Origin: Streptomyces sp. Ag109_O5-1
Lineage (GTDB): Bacteria; Actinomycetota; Actinomycetes; Streptomycetales; Streptomycetaceae
Direction of reading: 5' to 3'
Length of the DNA stretch: 64,000 nt
Assembly (NCBI RefSeq): GCF_003814875.1
Contig: NZ_RKQF01000001.1
Location: 6,634,001-6,698,000, forward strand
The notes under the pieces were generated by a model. It had not been told where the DNA came from, made no database searches, and saw only the letters and a list, made by a program, of their open reading frames with translations. Below are positions 7,847 to 15,743 of this stretch, piece by piece. The number at the start of each line of letters is the position of its first letter. Within the stretch, counting starts at the first letter, position 1. A program made the translations under genes and the position numbers.

Positions 7847-7866
7847 CCTGTGACTTGAGTCACAGG
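7847..7866. promoter_or_regulatory. Crp-like palindrome upstream of cdgB
   Basis: CCTGTGACTTGAGTCACAGG has perfect 8-bp arms around TTGA. It fits the general Crp form TGTGA-N6-TCACA and the Streptomyces Crp form GTG-N6-GNCAC. It lies about 120 bases before the cdgB start codon. Binding is not shown; the match is by eye. Confidence 0.5.
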
Positions 7867-7878
7867 GGGCATTAATTG

Positions 7879-7893
7879 TTGACCCTGTGTACC
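7879..7893. promoter_or_regulatory. BldD-like operator upstream of cdgB
   Basis: TTGACCCTGTGTACC matches the BldD consensus NTNACNC(A/T)GNGTNAN at all defined positions except one (C for A near the end). It sits 13 bases after the Crp-like palindrome and about 90 bases before cdgB. In S. coelicolor cdgB is a known direct BldD target, which supports the call. Confidence 0.6.
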
Positions 7894-7984
7894 GAGTGGG
7901 CAGCGCGCTGTGATTCAGTGGCGGGGAAAAGTAGCGCCGAATCAGACCCTTGATTCACTGCGAGGTCTCGGGGGGAGGGCGAGC

Positions 7985-9655
7985 ATGGAGGCCGAGTCGG
8001 AGCCCTACGTCCGTCTTGCGTCCCTGCGACAGCTGCACCAGGTCATGGCCGACATGAACACGGCCCGGAGCCTGGCGGACACACTGCAGACGGTCGCCGA
8101 CGGCGTGATCACCGCACTCGGCTACGAGATGGCGTGCGTCAACCTCGTCCGCCCCACCGACGGCCACCTGGTCGTCGCCGCCTTCTCCGGGAACTCCGCC
8201 GCCGAGGCCCTGATCACCGGCCGGGTCGGCTCCCGTGAGTCCTGGGACCGGCGGCTGGCCATGGGCGAGCAGTGGGGCGACCTCGTCTTCATACCGCACA
8301 CCGAGGGCTGGGTCCTCGACGACGACGACGTCCCGCAGTGGTACACCGACGGCCCCGCCCCTCGCTTCGAGGACGAGTGGCACCCCTCCGACCGGCTCTT
8401 CGCCCCGATGTACACGCCCGGCATATCGGGCAGCTCCTGCGGCGAACTGCTCGGCGTGATCTCCGTGGACCGCCCGCGCAACGGCCGCCACCCCGGGGCG
8501 TGGGGCCGCGAGGCCCTGCAGATGTATGCCTTCCAGGCCGCGATCGCCATCAGCAACGCACGTCTACGCGCGAATATGCAGCGGGCACTGGTCAGGCTGG
8601 AACGCGAGCAGCAGGCCCTGCGCGCCAGCGAGGAATCCTTCCGGCAGGCCTTCGAGTACGCCCCCTCCGGTATGGCGATAGCCGAGATGGGCGGCGACCA
8701 GCACGGCCGGATACTGCGCACCAACGACGCCCTGTGCCGCCTCCTGGGCCGCCCCGCCTCCGCGATGCGCCGCTACTCCTTCTCCGACCTGGTCCACCCC
8801 GAGGACATCGGCACCCTGCTCCGCACCTCCGCGGAGGGCGGCCGTGCCGAACTCCGCCTCGGCCGCCGCGACGGCACCTACGTCTGGGTCTCGCTCCGCA
8901 ACTCCGTCGTCGCCGACGCGGCCGACGGCCCCCGCTTCCTCCTCACCCACGTCGAGGACATAGAGGAACGCAAGCGCCGCGAGCTCCAGCTCGCCCACCG
9001 GGCCTCCCACGACTCCCTCACCGGCCTTCCGAACTCCGCCGAGCTCCGCTCCCGCCTCTCCTCCCGGCTCTGCACGCGCGCCGACGCCGGCGGCCTGGAG
9101 TCCCTGGACGCGGCCTACGGCCACCCCGCCTACGACGTGAACGGTCACGGCTTCGACTTCGCGGCCACGGCGGGCGGCTCGGCCGGTTCGTCGTCGTACG
9201 ACGGCTACGACCACCATGTGCACACCGTCGCCCCCGAGGAGGGCCGCGACGACGGCGCCAAGGGGCTCGCGGTGCTCTTCTGCGACCTCGACGGCTTCAA
9301 GTCCATCAACGACCGGTTCGGGCACAACGCCGGCGACGCCGTCCTCATCGAGGTCGCCCGGCGCCTGGGCCGGGCCGTGCGCGACGGTGACACCGTGGCC
9401 CGCCTCGGCGGCGACGAGTTCGTGATCCTCGCCGACGGCCTCGGCAAGGCCGACGCCCAGGACCTCGCCGTACGCCTGAGAAACGAGATCATCCAGCCGA
9501 TCCGCGCCGAGGGCCGGGCCGTCCGGGTGGGCGCCAGCTTCGGCATCGGCTGGGCACACTGCGGCATGACCGCCGACGAAGTCCTGAAATCCGCTGACGA
9601 GCGGATGTACGTAGAGAAACGATCTCGTCCCAAAGCACATCGCCGTGCGGGATGA
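7985..9655 (+). CDS. cdgB: diguanylate cyclase CdgB (GAF-PAS-GGDEF)
   Basis: 556 residues starting MEAESEPYVRL behind GGGGGGAGGG. A GAF domain covers about residues 20-190. A coiled linker (LERE-QQALRASEESF) leads into a PAS/PAC domain (about 220-335, EDIEERKRRELQLAHRASHDSLTGL). A GGDEF domain then runs to the end. The active-site RLGGDEFVIL is at residues 473-482. The product-inhibition I-site RDGD sits five residues before GGDEF, so the enzyme should be active and feedback-inhibited. About 70 poorly conserved Gly/Ser/His-rich residues split the start of the GGDEF domain. The product, c-di-GMP, is the ligand that makes BldD dimerise on DNA, so a BldD site upstream implies feedback. Confidence 0.92.
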   Translation: MEAESEPYVRLASLRQLHQVMADMNTARSLADTLQTVADGVITALGYEMACVNLVRPTDGHLVVAAFSGNSAAEALITGRVGSRESWDRRLAMGEQWGDLVFIPHTEGWVLDDDDVPQWYTDGPAPRFEDEWHPSDRLFAPMYTPGISGSSCGELLGVISVDRPRNGRHPGAWGREALQMYAFQAAIAISNARLRANMQRALVRLEREQQALRASEESFRQAFEYAPSGMAIAEMGGDQHGRILRTNDALCRLLGRPASAMRRYSFSDLVHPEDIGTLLRTSAEGGRAELRLGRRDGTYVWVSLRNSVVADAADGPRFLLTHVEDIEERKRRELQLAHRASHDSLTGLPNSAELRSRLSSRLCTRADAGGLESLDAAYGHPAYDVNGHGFDFAATAGGSAGSSSYDGYDHHVHTVAPEEGRDDGAKGLAVLFCDLDGFKSINDRFGHNAGDAVLIEVARRLGRAVRDGDTVARLGGDEFVILADGLGKADAQDLAVRLRNEIIQPIRAEGRAVRVGASFGIGWAHCGMTADEVLKSADERMYVEKRSRPKAHRRAG

Positions 9656-9784
9656 GCCGCAGGTCACCGCGGGGATGCGGGCACTGATGCGGTGCGAGTC
9701 ACCTGTTTGGCTCAGCAGGACCGGGTAGGCTCGACTCTCAATACTTGTATCGAGTCCGCCCGCACCTGCTGAGGAGTACCAGGG

Positions 9785-10741
9785 ATGACGCCCGGCGACA
9801 ACGGCGCGAGCACGCCCGAGGACGACGACCCGTTCGGCTATCTGTACGCCGACGGTCAGGCCAGAGGGGCCCAGCCGCCGTCCGGCTCCGGTGGCTACGG
9901 CTACCCGAACGCGGTCAGCAGGGTGCGCCCGGTCGGCGAGCGCACGTACGGCGGACAGCAGCAGGCACCGCAGCCGCAGTACGGCGCAGGCCAGACCATC
10001 CCGCAGCAGCAGCCCGGTGGCTACGGCCAGCCTCCGAACGCGGCCTACCAGGCCCCGGAGACCTTCCCTGGCGGCGCGCCGACGTCCCGCGTGGCCCCGC
10101 AGAACCCCGGCCGCGGCCGGGGCCCGAACACCAAGGGCCTCCTGATCGGCGCCATCGCGGTGGTGGCCGCGGTCGTCATCGGCATCAGCGTCGCGATGAT
10201 GAACGGCAACGGGGACGAGAACAAGGCGGGCGGCGGCGCCTCCACCTCCCCGTCCACGTCCCAGAGCGCTTCCCCGTCCCCGTCGAGCAGTAGCTCGGTG
10301 TCGGCGTCCGGCGATATCGCGCCGGTCGACGCGAAGACCTTCCACCTGGACGGCGGCGCGAGCACGGCCTCGGACGTCAAGGGCGCGAAGGCCCAGGGCG
10401 GCATCTACGTGACCAATTTCAGCCAGACCGGCGCCGGCGTCACCTGGACGGTCAACGGCATCCCGTCGGACGGCCTCTACACCGTCTACGCGCACTACAG
10501 CGCCGTACAGGACCAGGCCATGACGCTGTCCATCAACGGCAAGACGTTCGGCAGCAAGTTCCCCCTGAACAACTACACGGGCCAGAGCGACCCGACCAAG
10601 GCCTGGACGACCAGCTTCACGTACCCCACCCTCACCAAGGGCACCAACGTCATCTCCCTGTCCTGCCAGAGCGGCGACAGGTGCGACGTCCTGCTGGACC
10701 AGATGTGGCTGAGGCAGGGCAAGCACACGAACAAGGACTAA
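9785..10741 (+). CDS. single-pass membrane protein with extracytoplasmic carbohydrate-binding-like domain
   Basis: 318 residues behind GAGGAG. Residues 1-115 are a Gly/Gln/Pro-rich cytoplasmic tail (YGGQQQAPQPQYGAG...). A transmembrane helix at about 120-140 (GLLIGAIAVVAAVVIGISVAMM) is followed by a Ser/Pro linker and a beta-rich domain of about 140 residues (FHLDGGASTASDVKGAKAQGGIYVTNFSQTGAGVTWTVNGI, YTVYAHYSA, TLSINGK). That domain resembles CBM35/CBM6-type carbohydrate-binding modules. Two cysteines (SCQSGDRC) may form a disulphide. Its stop codon overlaps that of the convergent sugar kinase gene. Ligand unknown. Confidence 0.7.
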   Translation: MTPGDNGASTPEDDDPFGYLYADGQARGAQPPSGSGGYGYPNAVSRVRPVGERTYGGQQQAPQPQYGAGQTIPQQQPGGYGQPPNAAYQAPETFPGGAPTSRVAPQNPGRGRGPNTKGLLIGAIAVVAAVVIGISVAMMNGNGDENKAGGGASTSPSTSQSASPSPSSSSSVSASGDIAPVDAKTFHLDGGASTASDVKGAKAQGGIYVTNFSQTGAGVTWTVNGIPSDGLYTVYAHYSAVQDQAMTLSINGKTFGSKFPLNNYTGQSDPTKAWTTSFTYPTLTKGTNVISLSCQSGDRCDVLLDQMWLRQGKHTNKD

Positions 10742-11667
10742 GCGGCCGCAGGCCCACCGGTCACCGCGACCTGGCCGAGCAGCTTCTCGTACGCCGTGCG
10801 GTCGAACTCCCCGGCCGCCGGGGCCCGTACCGTCGCCGCCGACAGGGCCACCGCGCGGGACAGGCGGTCCGGCCAGGGGAGTTGTTCTACCAGGCCGGAC
10901 AGGAGGCCGGCGACCGCGGAGTCGCCTGCGCCGGTCGGGTTGCCGTGTTCGCGGGAGGGCGGTGCGGCACGCCAGCGGCCCTCCGGGGTGAGTGCCAGCA
11001 GGCCCTGTGGGCCCAGTGAGGCGACGACCGCCGTCGCCCCGCGCCGGCGGGCGTCCTGGGTGGCCCGTGACGGCTCGTGGGAGCCGGTGAGTTCGGCCAG
11101 TTCGTCGGCGTTGGGCTTGACCAGGTCGGGCCGGGCGGCCACACCCCGTCGTAGCGGCTCCCCGCTGGTGTCCAGCAGCACCGGGACACCAGCAGAGCGG
11201 GCCGCCCTTATCAGTCCGGCGTACGCCCCCACCGGCACCCCCGGCGGCAGACTCCCGCACAGCGCCACCGCCGAGGCTCCCGCCAGCAGTTCCTCGTAGT
11301 GGTCCAGGAAGGCACCCCACTCGGCGGGCGCTATCTGCGGACCGGGCTCGTTCAACTGGGTCGTGTCACCCGTCCGTTCGTCCACGACGGCGATCGTGCG
11401 ACGGGTCGCCCCGGCGACCGGCAGCAGTGCATCCCGTAGGCCCGGGGTGTCCGCGAGCCGCTCCCGTACCGCCCGCCCGGTGGCCCCGCCCGCGAAACCC
11501 GTGACCGTCGTCTCGTGCCCGAGCACGGCGAGCACCCGGGCCACGTTCACCCCCTTGCCGCCCGGCCGTTCGGTCACGGCCGAGACCCGGTGCGAGGTGT
11601 GCGGACGCAGTGCCCCGACCCGGTAGGTGATGTCGAGAGCGGTGTTCAGGGTGACGGTGAGAATCAT
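10738..11667 (-). CDS. PfkB-type hexose kinase (1-phosphofructokinase family)
   Basis: 309 residues of the ribokinase/PfkB fold. The N-terminal signature is VTLNTALDITYRV with GGKGVNVARVLAVLG. The catalytic motif NPTGAGDSAVAGLL is at about residues 240-253, with Asp247 as general base. The length matches 1-phosphofructokinase/tagatose-6-phosphate kinases. It lies downstream of nagA on the same strand, beyond a strong hairpin, so it is probably a separate unit; a role in amino-sugar or hexose catabolism is inferred from position. The TAG stop overlaps the TAA of the gene coming the other way. Confidence 0.85.
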   Translation of the reverse strand: MILTVTLNTALDITYRVGALRPHTSHRVSAVTERPGGKGVNVARVLAVLGHETTVTGFAGGATGRAVRERLADTPGLRDALLPVAGATRRTIAVVDERTGDTTQLNEPGPQIAPAEWGAFLDHYEELLAGASAVALCGSLPPGVPVGAYAGLIRAARSAGVPVLLDTSGEPLRRGVAARPDLVKPNADELAELTGSHEPSRATQDARRRGATAVVASLGPQGLLALTPEGRWRAAPPSREHGNPTGAGDSAVAGLLSGLVEQLPWPDRLSRAVALSAATVRAPAAGEFDRTAYEKLLGQVAVTGGPAAA

Positions 11668-11725
11668 CGGGCGACCTCCCTCGCAAATGCCCGTGCCGTC
11701 CGACGGGGGGCCTTGATCATGCCAA

Positions 11726-11758
11726 AGAGACGGCGACCGGGCCTAGGTCGCCGTCTCT
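11726..11758. terminator. strong hairpin downstream of nagKA
   Basis: A perfect 13-bp stem (AGAGACGGCGACC / GGTCGCCGTCTCT) closes a 7-base loop just after the nagA stop. It lies between nagA and the PfkB gene, so it likely ends the nagK-nagA transcript. Confidence 0.7.
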
Positions 11759-11774
11759 CAAAGCATGGTCATGA

Positions 11775-13001
11775 TCAGGGAAGTTCCGGTGCGACCACCC
11801 ACTCGCCCTTCCTCATCACGCCCTTCAGCGTGAAGTCCGCGTCCAGGACGAGCAGGTCGGCGTCCTTGCCGGGCTCCAGGGAGCCGATGCGGTCGTAGAG
11901 GCCCAGCAGCCGGGCCGGGTTGGCGGACAGGGCGGCGACGGCGTGCTCGACAGGAAGCCTGTCGACGGTCACCGCCCGCCGGAGCGCGCGGTCCAGGGTC
12001 AGGGTCGACCCGGCGATGGAACCGCCCTCGACCAGCCGGGCGACCCCGTCCGTGACCTCGACCTCCAACGGGCCCAGCAGATAACGGCCGTCGCCGCTGC
12101 CGGCCGCGTCCATCGCGTCCGTGATGAACGCGACCCGGTCCGGGCCCGCGTGATGGAACGCCAACTGCAGCGAGGCGGGGTGCAGATGGGTGCCGTCGTT
12201 GATCAGCTCGACCGTCACCCGCTCGTCCTCCAGGAGCGCGGCGATCGGGCCGGGGGCGCGATGGCCCAGCTGCGGCATCGCGTTGAAGAGGTGGGTGGCG
12301 ACCGTGGCGCCCGCGTCGATCGCCTCGACCGTCTGCTCGTACGACGCGTCCGTGTGGCCGACGGCCGCGATCACGCCGTGTTCGACGAGGAGCCGTACCG
12401 ACTCGATGCCGCCGGGGAGTTCGGTGGCCAGCGTGACCATCCTCGCCTGCCCGCGCGCCGCGTCGAGCAGCTTGCGGACCTCCGCCGGGTCCGGGTGGCG
12501 CAGCAGCGCCTCCGAGTGGGCGCCCTTGCGGCACGGGGAGATGAATGGGCCCTCGAAGTGGACACCGGCGATCTCGCCCTGCTCGGCGAGCTCCGAGAGG
12601 AGGCCGGCCTGGCGGGCGAGGACGTCCATGTCGTCGGTGACGGTGGAGACGACGAGGGTGGTGGTGCCGTGCACGCGGTGCGTGTGGACACCGGTGAGGA
12701 CCTGTTCCGCGGTGCCGGAGCTGAAGGAGGCTCCGCCGCCGCCGTGGTTGTGGATGTCGACGAACCCGGGCAGGAGCCAGTGGCCGGTGAGGTCGATGAG
12801 CTGGGCGTCGGGGGAGGGGGCGGCCGTGATTTTCATGCCCTCGACCGCGAGTCGGGCGTTTTCGATGACACCGGTCGGGAGGACTGCGCGGGCGCCGTGG
12901 AGGACCAGACCGTGTGACCCCGGGTGCGGGTGGGGTGTGGCTGGTCGCGCAGTTCCCCGCGCCCCTGACGGGGCGCTGTGGTCGGGCTCGTTCGCAGCCA
13001 T
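11775..13001 (-). CDS. nagA: N-acetylglucosamine-6-phosphate deacetylase NagA
   Basis: 408 residues. The reaction is GlcNAc-6-P to GlcN-6-P plus acetate. Metal and catalytic residues are visible: HNHG (FVDIHNHGGGG), E of VHFEGPFISP, H of AAVGHTDASY, H of ATHLFNAMPQ and D of FITDAMDAAG. ATG overlaps the nagK stop (ATGA), giving a coupled nagK-nagA operon. Residues 9-21 (SAPSGARGTARPA) are encoded by a copy of the dispersed hairpin repeat, which has entered the 5' coding region. No other start codon is present before the conserved part, so the repeat appears to be translated. In S. coelicolor the pair is SCO4284/SCO4285, under DasR control. Confidence 0.93.
   Translation of the reverse strand: MAANEPDHSAPSGARGTARPATPHPHPGSHGLVLHGARAVLPTGVIENARLAVEGMKITAAPSPDAQLIDLTGHWLLPGFVDIHNHGGGGASFSSGTAEQVLTGVHTHRVHGTTTLVVSTVTDDMDVLARQAGLLSELAEQGEIAGVHFEGPFISPCRKGAHSEALLRHPDPAEVRKLLDAARGQARMVTLATELPGGIESVRLLVEHGVIAAVGHTDASYEQTVEAIDAGATVATHLFNAMPQLGHRAPGPIAALLEDERVTVELINDGTHLHPASLQLAFHHAGPDRVAFITDAMDAAGSGDGRYLLGPLEVEVTDGVARLVEGGSIAGSTLTLDRALRRAVTVDRLPVEHAVAALSANPARLLGLYDRIGSLEPGKDADLLVLDADFTLKGVMRKGEWVVAPELP
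12941..12977 (+). repeat. dispersed Streptomyces hairpin repeat, copy A (inside nagA 5' end)
   Basis: This copy reads CTGGTCGC, then GCAGTTCCCCGC, then the hairpin GCGCCCC-TGAC-GGGGCGC. It lies within the translated N-terminus of nagA in antisense orientation. The same core recurs at 15690, 16584, 20873, 39581, 44641 and 62739. Confidence 0.85.
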
Positions 13002-13939
13002 CACGGGGTTACCTCCGCAGTAGTCGTAGTCAACAGATCCTGGGCGAGGAGCCCCGCCCCCAAGCAACCGGCCGTGTCTCCCAGTGCGGCCGGGACGATC
13101 GTCGGCAGCTTCTGGAACGTCACCCGGCTCTCCACCGCCTCCCGCAGCGGCTGGAACAGCACGCTCCCCGCCTCCGCCAGGCCACCGCCGATGATGAGAA
13201 CCCGCGGGTCCAGCAGGGTGACGGCCGTGACCAGCCCGTCCGCCAGGGCGGCCACCGCCTCTCCCCACACCCGTACGGCGTTCGGGTCGCCGGACGTGAC
13301 GGCCTTCGCGCAGTCCGCCGCGTCCGCGTCCGGGTCGCCGCAGGCCTTCGCCCAGGCCTCGCTCACCGCCGCCGCGGACGCGTACCGCTCCAGACAGCCG
13401 CGCTGCCCGCACGGACAGGGGGCACCCTGCGGCCGTACGACGACATGGCCGATCTCGCCCGCGAAGCCGTGCGCGCCCGACTCCACCCGGCCGTCCAGGC
13501 CGAAGCCGCCCGCGATACCCGTGCCGAGCGCCACGAAGAAGAAGCGGTCCGCTCCCCGGCCCGCGCCGAGCCGGCCCTCCGCCAGGCCGCCGGTGCGCAC
13601 GTCGTGGCCGAGGGCCACCGGGATGCCGAGACGGTCGGAGAGGAGAGCGCGCAGCGGGATGTCGCGCCAGCCGAGGTTGGCCGCGTAGACCGCGATACCG
13701 GCCGACTCGTCCACGATTCCCGGGACCGCCACGCCGGCCGCCGACGCCGGCTCGCCGAGGTGCCGCTCGCCGTACCCGTGCAACTCGGCGGCGAATTCGA
13801 GGATGGCGGCGACGACGGCGTCGGGGCCGCGGTCACGGCCGGTCGCCCGGCGGTCCTGGTGGAGCAGCTCGCCGTCCGGCCCGACCAGCGCGGCCTTCAT
13901 TCCGGTGCCGCCCACGTCCAGGGCGATGACATGTCTCAC
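13001..13939 (-). CDS. nagK: N-acetylglucosamine kinase (ROK family)
   Basis: 312 residues. The N-terminal phosphate loop is ALDVGGTGMKAAL. The ROK zinc motif is CPCGQRGCLE (about residues 167-176) with the preceding GEIGHVV histidine, and ALGTGIAGG is the adenosine region. It phosphorylates GlcNAc made in the cytoplasm to feed NagA. It is the first gene of the nagK-nagA operon, with tandem DasR-like sites just upstream. The S. coelicolor orthologue (SCO4285) is the characterised GlcNAc kinase. A ROK glucokinase would look similar; the operon context decides. Confidence 0.88.
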   Translation of the reverse strand: MRHVIALDVGGTGMKAALVGPDGELLHQDRRATGRDRGPDAVVAAILEFAAELHGYGERHLGEPASAAGVAVPGIVDESAGIAVYAANLGWRDIPLRALLSDRLGIPVALGHDVRTGGLAEGRLGAGRGADRFFFVALGTGIAGGFGLDGRVESGAHGFAGEIGHVVVRPQGAPCPCGQRGCLERYASAAAVSEAWAKACGDPDADAADCAKAVTSGDPNAVRVWGEAVAALADGLVTAVTLLDPRVLIIGGGLAEAGSVLFQPLREAVESRVTFQKLPTIVPAALGDTAGCLGAGLLAQDLLTTTTAEVTP

Positions 13940-13966
13940 GGGAACAGTGTGGCCCGCTGACCCGCA

Positions 13967-13982
13967 AGAGGTCTAGTCCACT
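13967..13982. promoter_or_regulatory. DasR-responsive element (dre) 1
   Basis: AGAGGTCTAGTCCACT closely follows the dre consensus A(C/G)TGGTCTAGACCA(C/G)T. It sits 28 bases upstream of the nagK start. DasR, the GlcN-6-P-responsive GntR repressor, is known to control nagKA in S. coelicolor. Confidence 0.8.
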
Positions 13983-13984
13983 CA

Positions 13985-14000
13985 CGTGGTGTAGACCTTA
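13985..14000. promoter_or_regulatory. DasR-like element (dre) 2
   Basis: CGTGGTGTAGACCTTA matches 11 of 16 positions of the same palindrome, 18 bases centre to centre from the first site. It is nearer the divergent lipoprotein gene, so DasR may repress both directions. Confidence 0.5.
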
Positions 14001-14047
14001 TGGGTCCACATATTGAACGGCGAGACAGTTAGATCGAGGTAGTGCAA

Positions 14048-15334
14048 GTGCGGCGGCGTAAGGCAGGAATGATCGCAGTGGTGTCCACCCTGGGCATGAC
14101 GGCGGTCCTCGGTGGCTGTGGGACGACCGGATCCTCGGACGTGACCCTCAGACTCGTCGCCGCCGACTACGGAGACTCCGCCGCCAACAGCTCGCAGAAG
14201 TACTGGGACAAGCTGGCCAAGGCGTACGAGGCCCAGCACTCCGGCGTGAAGATCGACGTCACCGTCTACTCGTGGAACGACGTCGACCGCAAGGTCAAGG
14301 ACATGGTCGCCGCCGGCAAGGCACCCGACCTGGCCCAGATCGGTTCGTACGCCGACTACGCGGCCGCCGGCAAGCTGTACGAGGCCGGCGACCTGCTCTC
14401 CATCCCGGTCCAGGCCGACTTCCCGTCCCAGCTCGCCGAGGCGGGCCAGTGGAACCACGCGCAGTACGGCATGCCTTTCGCCGCATCCACGCGCGTCCTC
14501 TTCTACAACAAGACCCTCTTCTCCCAGGCCGGCATCACCACCCCGCCCACCACCTGGAACGAACTGGCCGCCGACGCGGAGGCGCTCAAGGCGCACGGGG
14601 TGAAGTACCCGTACGCCCTGCCCCTCGGTCCCGAGGAAGCGCAGGCGGAGACCATGCAGTGGCTGCTCAGCGGCGGCAGCGGCTACACCGACGACACCGG
14701 CACGTACACGATCAACTCCACGCAGAACATCGACACCCTCACCTGGCTCAGGGACGACCTGGTGGGCAAGGGGCTGACCGGCCCGACGGCGCCCGGCAAG
14801 CTCAACCGCGCGGCCGCGTTCACCGCGTTCGCGAACGGCCAGGTCGGCATGGTCAACGGCCACCCGACCCTGATGAAGCAGGCCGAGGCGAAGGGCGTGA
14901 AGTTCGGCATGGTCGCGATGCCCGCCCGCGCCGGCCAGACGACCCCCACCGCCTCCATGGGCGTCGCCGACTGGATGGCGGCGTTCAAGCAGAACGGCCA
15001 CGCCGAGCAGGTGGGCGACTTCCTCGACTACGTCTACAGCGAGAAGAACGTGCTCGCCTTCTCCCGCGAGTACGGCCTGCTCCCCGTGACCACGTCGGCC
15101 TCCCAGGCGATGACCTACTCCACCCGGACGCAGGACGAACAGCTCCGTCCGTTCCTGGAGCAGCTGCCGTCCTCCGCGCTGTACCCGGCCGGCAAGACCT
15201 CCTGGGCCGCCATCAGCGCCGACATCAAGAAGCAGATAGGTACGGCGGTCACCTCGACGGGCAGCCCGACCACCGTCCTCACCCGGCTCCAGGCCGAGGC
15301 GTCGGCGGCCGACAGCCGTACGACCACGGGCTGA
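14048..15334 (+). CDS. extracellular sugar-binding lipoprotein (ABC transporter solute-binding protein)
   Basis: 428 residues. It has an Arg-rich signal peptide and a lipobox AVLGGC (about residues 20-25), then a typical family-1 solute-binding body (KVKDMVAAGKAPDLAQIGSYADYAAAGKLYEAGDL, MPFAASTRVLFYNKTLF, AFANGQVGMVNGH). The GTG at 14048 is preferred because GAGG lies 8 bases before it; a GTG at 14042 is only 2 bases away from that site. No permease genes follow, so it must use a permease encoded elsewhere or be an orphan. It is divergent from nagK across dre sites, suggesting an amino-sugar-related ligand (inference). Confidence 0.88.
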   Translation: MRRRKAGMIAVVSTLGMTAVLGGCGTTGSSDVTLRLVAADYGDSAANSSQKYWDKLAKAYEAQHSGVKIDVTVYSWNDVDRKVKDMVAAGKAPDLAQIGSYADYAAAGKLYEAGDLLSIPVQADFPSQLAEAGQWNHAQYGMPFAASTRVLFYNKTLFSQAGITTPPTTWNELAADAEALKAHGVKYPYALPLGPEEAQAETMQWLLSGGSGYTDDTGTYTINSTQNIDTLTWLRDDLVGKGLTGPTAPGKLNRAAAFTAFANGQVGMVNGHPTLMKQAEAKGVKFGMVAMPARAGQTTPTASMGVADWMAAFKQNGHAEQVGDFLDYVYSEKNVLAFSREYGLLPVTTSASQAMTYSTRTQDEQLRPFLEQLPSSALYPAGKTSWAAISADIKKQIGTAVTSTGSPTTVLTRLQAEASAADSRTTTG

Positions 15335-15351
15335 GCGCTACCGTTCTCGCC

Positions 15352-15585
15352 ATGGACCGGCAAGAACTGGACGCGCGCGAGCAGGCCGTCCTCGCCCTCG
15401 AACGCCGGGGCTTTCCGAGCCCCGGCGCGAAGGAACGGGCGATACGGGAGGAACTCGACCTGGCCCCCGTGCGCTACTACCAGCTCCTCAACGCCCTGCT
15501 CGACGACGAGCGGGCCCTCGCGCACGACCCGGTGACGGTGAACAGGCTGCGGCGGGTGCGGGAGGCGCGGCGCGGGGAGCGGTGA
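15352..15585 (+). CDS. DUF3263 protein
   Basis: 77 residues: MDRQELDAREQAVLALERRGF, then AKERAIREELDLAPVRYYQLLNALLDD. The single helix-turn-helix-like DUF3263 domain is widespread and single-copy in actinobacteria. It starts 17 bases after the lipoprotein stop. RYYQLLN is the recognition-helix-like part. Function unknown; DNA binding is plausible from the helical pattern. Confidence 0.85.
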   Translation: MDRQELDAREQAVLALERRGFPSPGAKERAIREELDLAPVRYYQLLNALLDDERALAHDPVTVNRLRRVREARRGER

Positions 15586-15596
15586 GCTGGGGGTTT

Positions 15597-15727
15597 CGTC
15601 GCCCCCGCCGCCCCTACCCGTCCCATCACCAGGGGGCTTCGCCCCCTTAGACCCCCGCCGGCAGATGTGGATCCGCGGGCCGGTGGGGGTTGATCGCGCA
15701 GTTCCCCGCGCCCCTTACGGGGCGCTT
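15597..15727 (+). repeat. long composite repeat, left arm flanking otsB (copy B)
   Basis: About 130 bases. It contains CGCCCCCGCCGCCCCTACCC, a GGGGGC-TTC-GCCCCC hairpin, GGATCCGCGGGCCGGTGGGGG, then the core GCGCAGTTCCCCGCGCCCC-TTAC-GGGGCGCT. The same blocks in the same order, inverted, occupy 16584-16742 on the other side of otsB. Confidence 0.85.
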
Positions 15728-15743
15728 GGATACTGTCGGGTGC

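Noticed and set aside
8564..11320. Very long minus-strand frame antisense to cdgB and the membrane protein gene
   Set aside because: Low-complexity Arg/Ala/Gly/Val composition, no ribosome site, and it covers three well-supported genes.
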